From contig CAYMZC010000021.1 in assembly GCA_964394815.1 (NCBI GenBank), positions 1 through 24,474 of the forward strand: a DNA stretch of 24,474 bases, given 5' to 3'. The notes beneath the pieces were generated by a model. That model was given only the letters and a program-made list of their open reading frames with translations, did not search any database and had not been told where the DNA came from. The DNA comes from Sandaracinobacteroides sp964394815 (GTDB lineage Bacteria; Pseudomonadota; Alphaproteobacteria; Sphingomonadales; Sphingomonadaceae). This document shows, one piece after another, positions 1 to 7,289 of the stretch (position 1 is its first letter; every line of letters starts with the position of its first letter). The position numbers and the translations under genes are program-made.

Positions 1-2
1 AC

Positions 3-2516
3 ACCGTCCGCTACGAGCTCTCGCCACTAGAGGCCGAACTGTACACGGCCGTGACCGAGTACGTTCGGACCGAGATGAACCGGGTGCAGCGGTTTGCCGA
101 GCAGGACGGGAAGAAGCGCAACAACGTCGGCTTTGCCCTCCAGATCCTGCAGCGGCGCTTGGCGTCCTCTCCGGCCGCGATCTACCAGTCCCTGAAGCGC
201 CGAAGGGAGCGTTTGGAGAGCGAACTTGCCGAGGCACGCCTGGCAAGCCGCGGCAGCCGTTCCACGGCAGTCGCCGCCTCGATCTCCGAAGAGGTGCTGA
301 AGAACCTCGAGGAACTGTCGCAGGACGAGATCGACGAGATCGAAGACGTCATCTCGACAGGGGCGACCACCGCCGAGACCATCGAGCAGCTGGAGATCGA
401 GGTCCTAACGCTCCGGTCGCTTGAGGAGATGGCACTCAAGGTCCTCGGGTCCGGCCAGGACACCAAGTGGACCCAGCTGGACCGCATCCTGGACGACGCC
501 TTGATGATGGACCCTAGCGGCCACCGACGGAAGCTGATCATCTTCACCGAGCCCAAGGACACGCTGTTCTACCTGCTCGAAAAGGTCCGCGGGCGCATCG
601 GCAAGCCTGAAGCCGTGGACGTGATCCATGGGGGCGTCACCCGCGAGGAGCGCCGAAAGGTCGTCGAACGGTTCATGCAGGACCGGGACATGGTGGTGCT
701 GATCGCCAACGACGCTGCCGGGGAAGGCGTGAACCTCCAGCGCGGGCACCTGATGGTCAACTACGACCTCCCCTGGAACCCCAACAAGATCGAGCAGCGG
801 TTCGGACGCATCCACCGGATCGGGCAGACGGAGGTGTGCCACCTCTGGAACCTGGTGGCGGCCGACACGCGCGAAGGCGAAGTCTATGGTCGCCTGCTCG
901 AGAAGCTCGAGGCAGCGCGAGAGGCCCTGGGTGGCCGCGTGTACGACGTGCTCGGCGAACTGTTCGAGGGCACCGCCCTCAAGGACATCCTCTTCGAAGC
1001 CATCCAGTACGGCGAGCAGGAGGAGGTGATGGCTCGTCTGTTCAAGGTCGTGGACGGCGCCGTGGACCAGAGCCACCTCATGGAGCTGCTGAAGCGTCGC
1101 GCCCTGACCAACGACACGATGCCGGAAGCCCAGGTCCAGGAGCTTCGGCTGGAGATGGAGCGAGCCGAGGCCCAGCGACTGCAGCCCCACCACATCCAGA
1201 GCTTCTTTGTAGAGGCCTTCCAGCAGCTCGGCGGGCAGATCAAGCGCCGCGAGGAGGGCCGGTGGGAGATCACCCATGTCCCCGTAAGCATTCGGGAGCG
1301 AGATCGCCAGGTCGGTTCGGGCGCCCCCATCCAGAAGAAGTACGAGCGCATCTGTTTCGAGAAGGGCAAGATCAACCAGCAGCCCGTAGCGGCCTTCGTG
1401 TCTCCTGGGCACCCCCTGCTCGAGGCGGTCATCAGCCTCGTCCGGGAGCAACATGACCACCTGATGAAGCGTGGCGCCGTGCTCGTGGACGACACCGACT
1501 ATGGCAACGAGATCAGGGCCCTCTTCCTGATCGAGCACTCGGTCCAGGATGGGCGCCCCACCGCCACCGGCAAGCCCCACATCGTGTCCCAGAAGCTTCA
1601 GTTTGCGTCCATCGACCGCTCCGGCAAGGCCGACAACGCGGGGATCGCACCCCACCTCAACCTGCGGCCGATCTCTGAGGCTGAGATGGGGCTGGTGCAG
1701 GGGCGGCTTGAGGAGGAGTGGCTCAGCTCCAAGCTCGAGAAGGCCGCGATCAACTACGCCACGATCGAGCTCGCCCAGCAGCATGTCGCCGACGTGAAGG
1801 CCCGTCGGATCCCCGAGATCGACAAGGTCGAGCAGGAGGTGAAGGCCCGCCTGAAGAAGGAGATCAACTACTGGGACGCGCGGGCCTTCGAGCTCAAGCA
1901 GGAGGAGCAGGCCGGCAAGAAGACCCGGCTGTCGTGGCAGAACGCCCAACGTCGCGCCGAGGACATCGCCGAGCGACTGAAGCGCCGCATGGACCTGCTC
2001 CAACAGGAGCGCATGATCTCTGCCCAGCCGCCCCGCGTCCGCGGCGGGATGGTCGTGGTGCCCAGGGGCCTCATCGAGCAGCTCATGCCGACCAGCGGCC
2101 AGACGCCTCTAGGGTTCTCGGAGGATCCCATCGCCCGCCGCGAGATCGAACTGGCGGCCATGGATGCCGTGATGCGGGCGGAGAAGGCCCTGAACAACGA
2201 GCCCGTCGATGTCTCGGCGAAGAAGGTCGGCTACGACATAGCCTCGTTCGACCCTTCCACCGGGCATCTGCGTTTCATCGAGGTGAAGGGCCGGATCGAC
2301 GGCGCCGACAGCGTGATGATCACACGCCAGGAGGTCATCACCTCCCTCCACGAGCCCGACAAGTTCATCCTCGCAATCGTGCAGGTGGACAAGGGGTTCG
2401 CGAGCCAGCCGCGCTACGTGAAGGGGCCCCTCGACAGCCGGGAGCCACCCTTCGGCCACAGCGCGATCCAGTTCGCCCTGAAGGCCCTTCTGGAACGATC
2501 GGAGGCGCCTGCTTGA
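3..2516 (+). CDS. SNF2-type helicase with C-terminal DUF3883 domain, defence-associated (5' end outside window)
   Basis: The frame is open from the window edge, so the real start lies upstream; the GTG at 51 is internal. What remains is the helicase C-terminal lobe and a long C-terminal extension. The first residues (RYELSPLEAELYTAVTEYV) match the linker after SNF2 motif III. An IHGG element lies near 627-638, and AGEGVNLQ (about 718-741) and RFGRIHRIGQ (798-827) are motifs V and VI of SNF2 ATPases. A charged, coiled-coil-like stretch covers roughly 1700-2010. Near the end GYDI (2230-2241) and IEVKGR (2277-2294) give the D...ExK pattern of DUF3883, a PD-(D/E)XK-related domain. Such proteins occur in anti-phage islands, either as DISARM DrmD or as the helicase accompanying DUF1156/DUF499 methylase systems; the missing N-terminus and neighbours prevent a choice. 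The helicase call is firm, the exact system is not. It ends 271 bases before an insertion sequence. Confidence 0.85.
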   Translation, partial: TVRYELSPLEAELYTAVTEYVRTEMNRVQRFAEQDGKKRNNVGFALQILQRRLASSPAAIYQSLKRRRERLESELAEARLASRGSRSTAVAASISEEVLKNLEELSQDEIDEIEDVISTGATTAETIEQLEIEVLTLRSLEEMALKVLGSGQDTKWTQLDRILDDALMMDPSGHRRKLIIFTEPKDTLFYLLEKVRGRIGKPEAVDVIHGGVTREERRKVVERFMQDRDMVVLIANDAAGEGVNLQRGHLMVNYDLPWNPNKIEQRFGRIHRIGQTEVCHLWNLVAADTREGEVYGRLLEKLEAAREALGGRVYDVLGELFEGTALKDILFEAIQYGEQEEVMARLFKVVDGAVDQSHLMELLKRRALTNDTMPEAQVQELRLEMERAEAQRLQPHHIQSFFVEAFQQLGGQIKRREEGRWEITHVPVSIRERDRQVGSGAPIQKKYERICFEKGKINQQPVAAFVSPGHPLLEAVISLVREQHDHLMKRGAVLVDDTDYGNEIRALFLIEHSVQDGRPTATGKPHIVSQKLQFASIDRSGKADNAGIAPHLNLRPISEAEMGLVQGRLEEEWLSSKLEKAAINYATIELAQQHVADVKARRIPEIDKVEQEVKARLKKEINYWDARAFELKQEEQAGKKTRLSWQNAQRRAEDIAERLKRRMDLLQQERMISAQPPRVRGGMVVVPRGLIEQLMPTSGQTPLGFSEDPIARREIELAAMDAVMRAEKALNNEPVDVSAKKVGYDIASFDPSTGHLRFIEVKGRIDGADSVMITRQEVITSLHEPDKFILAIVQVDKGFASQPRYVKGPLDSREPPFGHSAIQFALKALLERSEAPA

Positions 2517-2565
2517 CCCAAAATGGCACACCCGTGCATCATGCTGACAACAAGAAGAACAAGCA

Positions 2566-2790
2566 GTGCGAGGGTGTGTGGGGAAGCGTAAGCCATCAGT
2601 TCCGCAAAGACCGAAGCTTCCACCTCGGCCCGAGCACAACGTCGGCCTGAGGCTGATCGCAAATGCCGAGACGGGTTCTGACCTCACTCGCATGACGCTA
2701 CAGCAGCTCGATCGGGTTCTCGCCCAACCTGAAAGTCTGGCGGAAGTGAAGGGCGTCGTCAGCGAACTGCAACGTCGTGAGAAGGACTGA
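2566..2790 (+). CDS. Small hypothetical protein ending inside the insertion sequence terminus
   Basis: A 74-codon GTG-initiated frame lies 49 bases downstream of the helicase gene on the same strand. I do not recognise the product. The N-terminal third is basic and proline-rich; the rest (LTRMTLQQLDRVLAQPESL and on) reads like an amphipathic helical segment. There is no clear ribosome binding site, so translation is uncertain. Its stop codon TGA (2788-2790) is the first three bases of the IS3-family terminal repeat, so the original reading frame may have been longer and been cut by the insertion. It could be a small accessory gene of the helicase locus or a chance frame. Confidence 0.4.
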   Translation: MRGCVGKRKPSVPQRPKLPPRPEHNVGLRLIANAETGSDLTRMTLQQLDRVLAQPESLAEVKGVVSELQRREKD

Positions 2791-2812
2791 CCTGCCACGG
2801 GTCTTTCATCCA
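2788..2812 (+). repeat. Left terminal inverted repeat of the IS3-family element
   Basis: It starts TGACCTGCCACGGG and is followed by TCTTTCATCCA. The first 14 bases are identical to the right end read on the minus strand, and the next 11 match at 9 positions if one base is gapped. Confidence 0.9.
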
Positions 2813-3735
2813 GTAGCGACCGGAGCCGGTTGCTGATTTACGACTTTTGGTGCGGGTTGAGCAATCGCCCGGCGCGCGGAACCCTCATCGCGTGCAGCGG
2901 GTCGGGCGATTGCGGTGGTCAGGTGCAGGGCGAAACCTGCGGGGGTCTGGTAGCCGAGGGCCGAGTGGGGCCGCGCGGTGTTGTAGTCGGTGACCCAGTC
3001 GGCAATGAGCTCGCGGGCATGTGCCAGGTTGCGGAACAGCGTCTCATTCAAGAACTCGTCCCGCATCCTACCGTTGAAGCTTTCGACGAACCCGTTCTGC
3101 ATCGGCTTGCCGGGCGCGATGTAATGCCATTCGACCTTGTGCTCGGCGCACCACTTCAGGATCGCATTCGAGGTCAGTTCGGTGCCGTTGTCAGAGACGA
3201 TCATCCCCGGCTTGCCGCGCCGCTCGATCAGCGCCGTCAGCTCCCGCGCCACTCGGCGGCCCGAGATAGATGTGTCCGGGATCGCGGCAAGGCATTCCCG
3301 CGTGACGTCATCGACCACGTTCAGCACGCGGAAGCGCCGCCCGCAGGCGAACTGGTCATGGACGAAGTCGAGCGACCAGCGAGCATTGGCCCGCGCCTCG
3401 ATCAGGATCGGGGCCCTTGTCCCGATGGCCTTGCGGCGCGCTTTGCGTTTGCGGACGGTTAACCCTTCCTCGCGGTAGAGCCGGTAGATGCGGTTGATCC
3501 CCGACGCCTCGCCTTCCCGCCTGAGCAGGACGAACAGCCGCCGGTAACCGAATCTGCGCCTCTCGTTGGCCAGATCCCGCAACCGCCCGCGCAGCGCCGT
3601 GTCCGGCGCGCGCTGCGACTGGTAGCGCACCGTCTTGCGGTCCGCCCCAGCAATCTGACACGCCCGCCGATCCGACAGCCCGAACTGGGCCTTCAGATGC
3701 GCGACAGCCTCGCGCTTCACGGCGGGCGTTACCAT
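2806..3735 (-). CDS. IS3-family transposase OrfB (DDE integrase domain)
   Basis: The catalytic half of the IS3 transposase, normally made as an OrfAB fusion by -1 frameshifting. The coordinates given start at the ATG that overlaps the slippery run; the open frame itself extends further upstream, antisense-like to OrfA. An N-terminal HTH_21-type region (AQFGLSDRRACQIAGADRKT) precedes an rve integrase core with the expected acidic triad: WSLDFVHD, IVSDNGTELTS and FVESFNGRMRDE. The region TDYNTARPHSALGYQTP is the conserved C-terminal signature. It strand-transfers the element through a circular intermediate. Length and motifs are complete, so it is probably functional. Confidence 0.95.
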   Translation of the reverse strand: MVTPAVKREAVAHLKAQFGLSDRRACQIAGADRKTVRYQSQRAPDTALRGRLRDLANERRRFGYRRLFVLLRREGEASGINRIYRLYREEGLTVRKRKARRKAIGTRAPILIEARANARWSLDFVHDQFACGRRFRVLNVVDDVTRECLAAIPDTSISGRRVARELTALIERRGKPGMIVSDNGTELTSNAILKWCAEHKVEWHYIAPGKPMQNGFVESFNGRMRDEFLNETLFRNLAHARELIADWVTDYNTARPHSALGYQTPAGFALHLTTAIARPAARDEGSARRAIAQPAPKVVNQQPAPVATG

Positions 3736-3995
3736 TTTTTTGACAAGAGCTCCTTCATCGCCGCCATGTCGAGCATCTGCTCGGCCAGCAGCCGCTTCAG
3801 CTTCGCATTCTCGTCCTCCAGCGCCTTCAGCCGCTTCGCCTCGGACACCGTCATCCCGGAATACTTCGCCCTCCAAGCATAGAACGTGCCTTCCGACATC
3901 CCGTGCTTGCGGCAGAGATCGGCGCACTTCGCGCCCGCCTCATGCTCCTGCAGGATGCCAATGATTTGCTCTTCCGTCAGTCGTGCCTTCTTCAT
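3729..3995 (-). CDS. IS3-family transposase OrfA (helix-turn-helix, DNA-end binding)
   Basis: This 88-residue protein begins MKKARLTEEQIIGILQE, the hallmark start of IS3/IS911 OrfA proteins. A helix-turn-helix follows (residues about 18-40, CADLCRKHGMSEGTFYAWR), then a leucine-zipper-like stretch (LKALEDENAKLKRLL, about residues 56-70). OrfA binds the terminal repeats and supplies the N-terminal part of the fused OrfAB transposase. It ends at TAA three codons after the A7 slippery run (3741-3735), so a -1 shift there joins it to OrfB. The length is normal for the family and no damage is visible. Confidence 0.95.
   Translation of the reverse strand: MKKARLTEEQIIGILQEHEAGAKCADLCRKHGMSEGTFYAWRAKYSGMTVSEAKRLKALEDENAKLKRLLAEQMLDMAAMKELLSKKW
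3735..3741 (-). promoter_or_regulatory. Programmed -1 frameshift site (A7) joining orfA and orfB
   Basis: A run of seven A residues on the minus strand is read TCA AAA AAA TGG TAA in the orfA frame and AAA AAA ATG in the orfB frame. OrfB lies in the -1 frame relative to orfA, and A-AAA-AAA is a standard slippery heptamer in IS3-family elements. I did not fold a stimulatory hairpin downstream. Confidence 0.85.
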
Positions 3996-4032
3996 CGTCC
4001 GTCCTCTCCATGGGCCGGACTCTAATCGCAGA

Positions 4033-4058
4033 TGGAGGAAAAATCCCGTGGCAGGTCA
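4033..4058 (-). repeat. Right terminal inverted repeat of the IS3-family element
   Basis: On the minus strand it starts TGACCTGCCACGGG and continues ATTTTTCCTCCA, mirroring the left end. It lies 37 bases upstream of the orfA start, the usual position for the end that carries the transposase promoter. Confidence 0.9.
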
Positions 4059-4515
4059 ATGCCGCCGCGGCCTTGATCACGGCGTGTTCGTGCCGATGAT
4101 GCTGGCTTTTCCGGATGCCGATGTTCCGGTGGTCGAAATGTCGGTGGAGCGCGGGCTTGACCCGTCCTTGCATCTGGCCGCCGGCCGGGCGCTGGCACCG
4201 CTGCGCGATGCGGGCGTGCTCATCATTGCGTCGGGCATGAGCTTTCACAACATGCGCGCCTATGGCGACCCGCGCTTCACCGCACCGTCAGAGGCGTTCG
4301 ATGCCTGGCTGTCGGATGCCATCGCCCAGCCTGCCCAATCGCGCGCAACGCTTCTGGCAGACTGGGAGGCCGCACCCTTCGCCCGCCTGTGCCACCCTGA
4401 AGAAGAACATCTCATACCGCTGATGATTGCCGCCGGCACCGCCACTGCGCCGGGGCGCAGCATCTACCGGGAGCGGGTGCTGGAAACAGCCATCTCCGCC
4501 TTCCGTTTCGATTGA
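4059..4515 (+). pseudogene. Extradiol ring-cleavage dioxygenase of the 4,5-DOPA dioxygenase (DODA/YgiD) type, 5' truncated
   Basis: The frame encodes about 152 residues of the C-terminal half of a class III extradiol dioxygenase. RGLDHGVFVPM, LIIASGMSFHNMRAY and EEEHLIPLMIAAGTA are characteristic of the DODA/YgiD family, whose members are usually about 260-275 residues. The N-terminal half with two of the metal-binding histidines is absent and the homology starts right at the insertion sequence end, so the gene was cut at the IS junction. The frame has no native start and runs back into IS sequence. It sits 31 bases before the FMN reductase gene on the same strand, so it was probably the first gene of that operon. 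Family assignment is confident; loss of activity is inferred from the missing ligands. Confidence 0.85.
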
Positions 4516-4546
4516 TCCCACAAGAAGATACAGAAAGAGACACGGA

Positions 4547-5098
4547 ATGACCCACGAAATCGCCGTTATCGCCGGCAGCCTGCGTCGCGAGAGTTTCAAC
4601 CGCCGCCTCGGGCAGGCGCTGGCCGGTCTGGGCCCGGCCGACATGATGCTGTTCGATGTGCCGATCGGCGATCTGCCTCTTTACAATCAGGATGATGATG
4701 GCGCGCCAACGGCTGCCGTATCCGCCTTCAAGGCGGCAGTGGCGCGGGCCAGCGGCGTCATCTTCCTGACGCCGGAGTATAATCGCTCCGTCCCCGGTGT
4801 ACTGAAGAACGCCATCGATCATGGTTCGCGCCCCTATGGCCAGAGCATATGGGCCGGAAAGCCGGCCGGGATCATAGGCGTATCGCCCGGCAAGGTCGGT
4901 GCGGCAATGGCGCAGGCGCATCTGCGCCCCATCCTCGCCTTCCTCGACATGCCCACGCTGGGCCAGCCCGAAGCCTTTGTGCAATGGACCGATGATCTTC
5001 TGGAATCGGATGGTTCCATCGGCCCCGGCAGCCGTGAATTCCTGGCGGGATGGATGGAACGCTTTGCCGCCCATGTCCGCCTGCACGCAGCGCGCTGA
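4547..5098 (+). CDS. NADPH-dependent FMN reductase family protein
   Basis: A 183-residue flavodoxin-fold reductase. The phosphate-binding loop GSLRRESFNRRL (residues about 9-20) and TPEYNRSVPGVLKNAIDH (about 82-99) are the two signatures of the FMN_red family, which includes chromate and quinone reductases of the YieF type and azoreductase-like enzymes. These cytosolic flavoproteins transfer two electrons from NAD(P)H to quinones or flavins. The ATG at 4547 is chosen because AGAAAGAGA precedes it and the conserved beta-strand starts immediately after it. It follows the dioxygenase remnant by 31 bases and precedes the YceI gene by 33, so the three look like one former operon. The physiological substrate cannot be told. 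Confidence 0.9.
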   Translation: MTHEIAVIAGSLRRESFNRRLGQALAGLGPADMMLFDVPIGDLPLYNQDDDGAPTAAVSAFKAAVARASGVIFLTPEYNRSVPGVLKNAIDHGSRPYGQSIWAGKPAGIIGVSPGKVGAAMAQAHLRPILAFLDMPTLGQPEAFVQWTDDLLESDGSIGPGSREFLAGWMERFAAHVRLHAAR

Positions 5099-5131
5099 CC
5101 AGTAATCCCGCCCCACACCCGGAGACCCGTC

Positions 5132-5758
5132 ATGACCGTTCGCTCAGCCATCATCGCCGCCGTTGCACTTGCGGGGCTTTCGCTTCCGGCAGCAGCACAG
5201 CCGGCCAGCCCGCTCACCAGCAACCCGGCCGAGGTGCAGCCGGGTCGCTACACGCTGGATGCCTCGCATGGAAAGATCAGCTGGTCGCTCAGCCACCTCG
5301 GCTTTTCGACCTATGTCGGACAGTTCCATGACGTGGCCGCCACGCTGGTGCTGGATGTGAAGAACCCGGCCGCCAGCCGGCTGGACGCGACGATCGCCAT
5401 GAACAGCGCCGGCACATTCAACAAGGGCCTTGACCAGCACCTGCAGTCGGCGGACTTCTTCGATGTCGCCAACCACCCCACGGCGCGCTTCACCGCCAGT
5501 CGCATCGCCCTGCTGGACGCCCGCACCGCCCGTATCGATGGCCAGCTCACCCTGCGCGGCGTTACCCGCCCGGTCAGCATGAAGGCGCAATTCAACCAGG
5601 CCGGGGTTAACCCTGTCAGCAAGCTCTATACAATCGGCTTCGATGGCGAGGCGACCATCAGGCGTTCGGAGTTCGGCATGCAATATGGCCTGCCGCTACT
5701 GGGCGACGACGTGACGCTGAAGCTGGAAGCCGAATTCGTCGCCGCATCCGGAGACTGA
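5132..5758 (+). CDS. YceI-family periplasmic lipid-binding-like protein
   Basis: A 208-residue protein with a Sec signal peptide (residues 1-22, ending LPAAAQ) followed by a YceI lipocalin-like beta-barrel. YTLDASHGKISWSLSHLGFS (about 40-59), LQSADFFDVANHPTARF (about 103-119) and the repeated strands up to GDDVTLKLEAEF at the C-terminus are typical. YceI proteins bind isoprenoid or other amphipathic ligands in the periplasm; some are induced by alkaline pH or stress. It shares an operon with the FMN reductase, 33 bases upstream. Its role here is unknown, though quinone-like ligands would fit a quinone-reductase neighbour; that link is inference. Confidence 0.92.
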   Translation: MTVRSAIIAAVALAGLSLPAAAQPASPLTSNPAEVQPGRYTLDASHGKISWSLSHLGFSTYVGQFHDVAATLVLDVKNPAASRLDATIAMNSAGTFNKGLDQHLQSADFFDVANHPTARFTASRIALLDARTARIDGQLTLRGVTRPVSMKAQFNQAGVNPVSKLYTIGFDGEATIRRSEFGMQYGLPLLGDDVTLKLEAEFVAASGD

Positions 5759-5894
5759 GCCGACAGCCACGACGCCCTCGTGCGTTCCAGCCCGCCAGAT
5801 GGCGCCAGGACACGCACGGAGGCGATGGTTGCCGCCGAAAGCCCGGCATCAGGGCACGAGGGAGGGCATGGGCGGCGCGCAAACATGCCGGCGC

Positions 5895-5927
5895 CACGCG
5901 ATCATCCCAGGCACGCGATCATCCCAG
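5895..5927 (+). repeat. Tandem duplication of a 16-base unit at the 3' end of the VOC gene
   Basis: CACGCGATCATCCCAG occurs at 5895-5910 and again at 5912-5927, separated by one G. The second copy contains the last codons and stop of the minus-strand VOC gene, so the copy at 5895 is a duplicate of the gene's tail. Confidence 0.85.
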
Positions 5928-6293
5928 CCACGACAAAGCCTCGATCACATGCCCTTCCGGATCCCTGATCATGGCAAAGCGCAAGCCATGTGCGCTGAGG
6001 GTTTGCGGCGCCTGCAGGATCGCGCCGCCAGCCTGCACGGCCCGTTCGACAAACGCATCGACATCGGCTGTCTCGAAGACCGTGACAGCCTCGCCGTGGC
6101 CGGGGTCGACGCCGTCTGTCTTCATCAGCACCAAAGCAGCGCCATCTTCGCTATCACGCGGCCGCATGATGCGCTCGGCAAAGCCCGGCGCCTCGAATGC
6201 GTTCACGACAACGAAACCGGTGACTGCCTCATAGTAGCGCACCTGCGCGTCAAGGTCCGAAACCGCGATCTTGGTCATTGCCAGCTTCGTCAT
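5919..6293 (-). CDS. VOC (glyoxalase/bleomycin resistance/dioxygenase) superfamily protein
   Basis: A 124-residue single VOC module. The sequence opens MTKLAMTKIAVSDLDAQVRYY, the usual first beta-alpha unit, and ends RFAMIRDPEGHVIEAL, the conserved last metal-ligand strand with a glutamate. Family members include glyoxalases, extradiol dioxygenases, epimerases and drug-binding proteins; the sequence does not identify which. The ATG at 6293 has GGGGAGGAC just upstream and the fold starts there; a longer open frame extends further on this strand but is antisense to the dioxygenase gene. The gene is transcribed divergently from the phytanoyl-CoA dioxygenase pair, with 147 bases between, suggesting shared control. 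Confidence 0.87.
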   Translation of the reverse strand: MTKLAMTKIAVSDLDAQVRYYEAVTGFVVVNAFEAPGFAERIMRPRDSEDGAALVLMKTDGVDPGHGEAVTVFETADVDAFVERAVQAGGAILQAPQTLSAHGLRFAMIRDPEGHVIEALSWLG

Positions 6294-6440
6294 CGGATAG
6301 TCCTCCCCTGTCGCGCCTGCCACTCCAGAGCGCCCTGTTGCACCCCACATATTGGAGCACGCTACAAACTTGTTGACAAGGAAAGACGGCGGGCAGAGCA
6401 TCGGCCAAGACCCTCGAAGAAGGGCAGCATGGGAGGACTT
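6294..6440. promoter_or_regulatory. Divergent intergenic region with CTTGTTGACAAG palindrome
   Basis: This stretch separates the minus-strand VOC gene from the plus-strand dioxygenase pair. CTTGT-TG-ACAAG at 6369-6380 is a five-base-arm inverted repeat and contains a TTGACA-like -35 element (6374-6379) on the plus strand; I see no convincing -10. The eight bases ACTTGTTG (6368-6375) recur at 8188-8195 upstream of the nearby TetR gene. GGGAGGA at 6431-6437 is the ribosome binding site of the first dioxygenase gene. Operator status is inference. Confidence 0.4.
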
Positions 6441-7289
6441 ATGGCGAGTCAGACCGCGTCGACCGACGTGCGTTCCGGCATTGACCGGACGGCATGGGAA
6501 GCCGCAGTTCAGCAACTCGGGCAGCAAGGGTTCTGCATCATTCCGGACGTGCTTGACGCCGGGGCCACATCCGCAGCGCTGGCCGCCTTGCACGCCGCCG
6601 CCGTGAAGAGCCGGCAGCAGGGCAATCCCACCTTTCTTCCCCAGCTCGACCCCAATGATCGCAATGTCCGGGTCTTCTATCTTCTCGCACTCGATCCGAT
6701 CTTCCGCGCGCTGATCCAGCACCCTCTGGCGACCCGGCTTGCGGCAGCCCTTCTGGGGGATGCGTTCATCATCTCCAACTTCACGGCCAACACAGCCCTT
6801 CCGGGCTCCGGCTCGATGGCAATCCATTCGGATCAGTCGCTTGTCGTGCCGGAGCCATGGGTCTCGCCATGGGCAATGAACGTCATCTGGTGCCTGACCG
6901 ACACATGTTTCGAGAATGGCGCCACCCTTTACATCCCCGGAAGCCACCGCTGGACAGGGCGTGCCGATGTTCCCGAGGATGCCCATGAGCAGTTGCAGCC
7001 CTTCGAGGCGCCCGCCGGCTCCATCATCTGCATGGATGCGCGGCTCTGGCACACATCGGGCCGCAACATCACGAAAGACCAGGAACGCGCGTTGCTCTTC
7101 GCTTACTACAGCAAGCCTTTCCTGCGCCCGCAGGTGAACTGGAATGCGCTGCTCGGAGCAGACCTGCAGGCCGGCTTCGATGACATTATGCGCGAACGCC
7201 TCGGCCTGAACATCACGGCCAATGTGGGCGAAGGCGTGAAACTTTCAACGAAGGCGCAATCCGGCAGGGCGAAGGGACAAGCGGGATGA
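6441..7289 (+). CDS. Phytanoyl-CoA dioxygenase (PhyH) family protein, first of pair
   Basis: A 282-residue Fe(II)/2-oxoglutarate-dependent oxygenase. The iron-binding HxD...H triad is visible as H129-S-D131 and H204 (LWHTSGRN), with R208 placed to bind 2-oxoglutarate. ENGATLYIPGSHR (about 158-170) is the strongest PhyH family signature. Members hydroxylate CoA esters, free acids, alkaloids or other small molecules in the cytosol; length is normal and no signal peptide is present. The ATG at 6441 is preceded by GGGAGGACTT, and the long upstream extension of the frame overlaps the divergent VOC gene so is not coding. The 3' end overlaps the next gene by four bases, so the two enzymes are probably made together. 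The substrate is unknown. Confidence 0.92.
   Translation: MASQTASTDVRSGIDRTAWEAAVQQLGQQGFCIIPDVLDAGATSAALAALHAAAVKSRQQGNPTFLPQLDPNDRNVRVFYLLALDPIFRALIQHPLATRLAAALLGDAFIISNFTANTALPGSGSMAIHSDQSLVVPEPWVSPWAMNVIWCLTDTCFENGATLYIPGSHRWTGRADVPEDAHEQLQPFEAPAGSIICMDARLWHTSGRNITKDQERALLFAYYSKPFLRPQVNWNALLGADLQAGFDDIMRERLGLNITANVGEGVKLSTKAQSGRAKGQAG

Larger units (their letters stand above)
2788..4058 (-). mobile_element. IS3-family insertion sequence (IS407-group-like), complete
   Basis: An element of 1271 bp is bounded by inverted repeats that begin TGACCTGCCACGGG at both ends and carries two overlapping minus-strand frames, orfA and orfB, with an A7 slippery site. TGACC-type ends and this two-frame architecture are typical of the IS407 group of the IS3 family. 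Both frames look intact, so it may be active. Bases flanking the element (GGAC on the left, ATGC on the right) do not match, so no 3-4 bp target duplication is visible; this points to deletion or recombination between copies after insertion. The left flank is the defence-type helicase locus and the right flank is a truncated dioxygenase gene. Confidence 0.93.

Noticed and set aside
405..2003. Long minus-strand open frame of 532 codons inside the helicase gene
   Set aside because: Antisense to a gene with clear helicase motifs; its product is a leucine/valine/aspartate-rich pattern typical of the mirror of GC-rich coding DNA.
3886..4058. N-terminal part of the frame that contains the dioxygenase remnant
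   Set aside because: This segment is antisense to orfA and the IS end; only the part after 4058 shows dioxygenase similarity.
5799..6440. Upstream extension of the first PhyH frame back to 5799
   Set aside because: It overlaps the divergent VOC gene, has no family similarity, and a good ribosome binding site precedes the ATG at 6441.
6991..7060. TGGCACAC sequence resembling a sigma-54 -24 element in the first PhyH gene
   Set aside because: The -12 GC element is at poor match and the site is inside a coding region facing no gene start.
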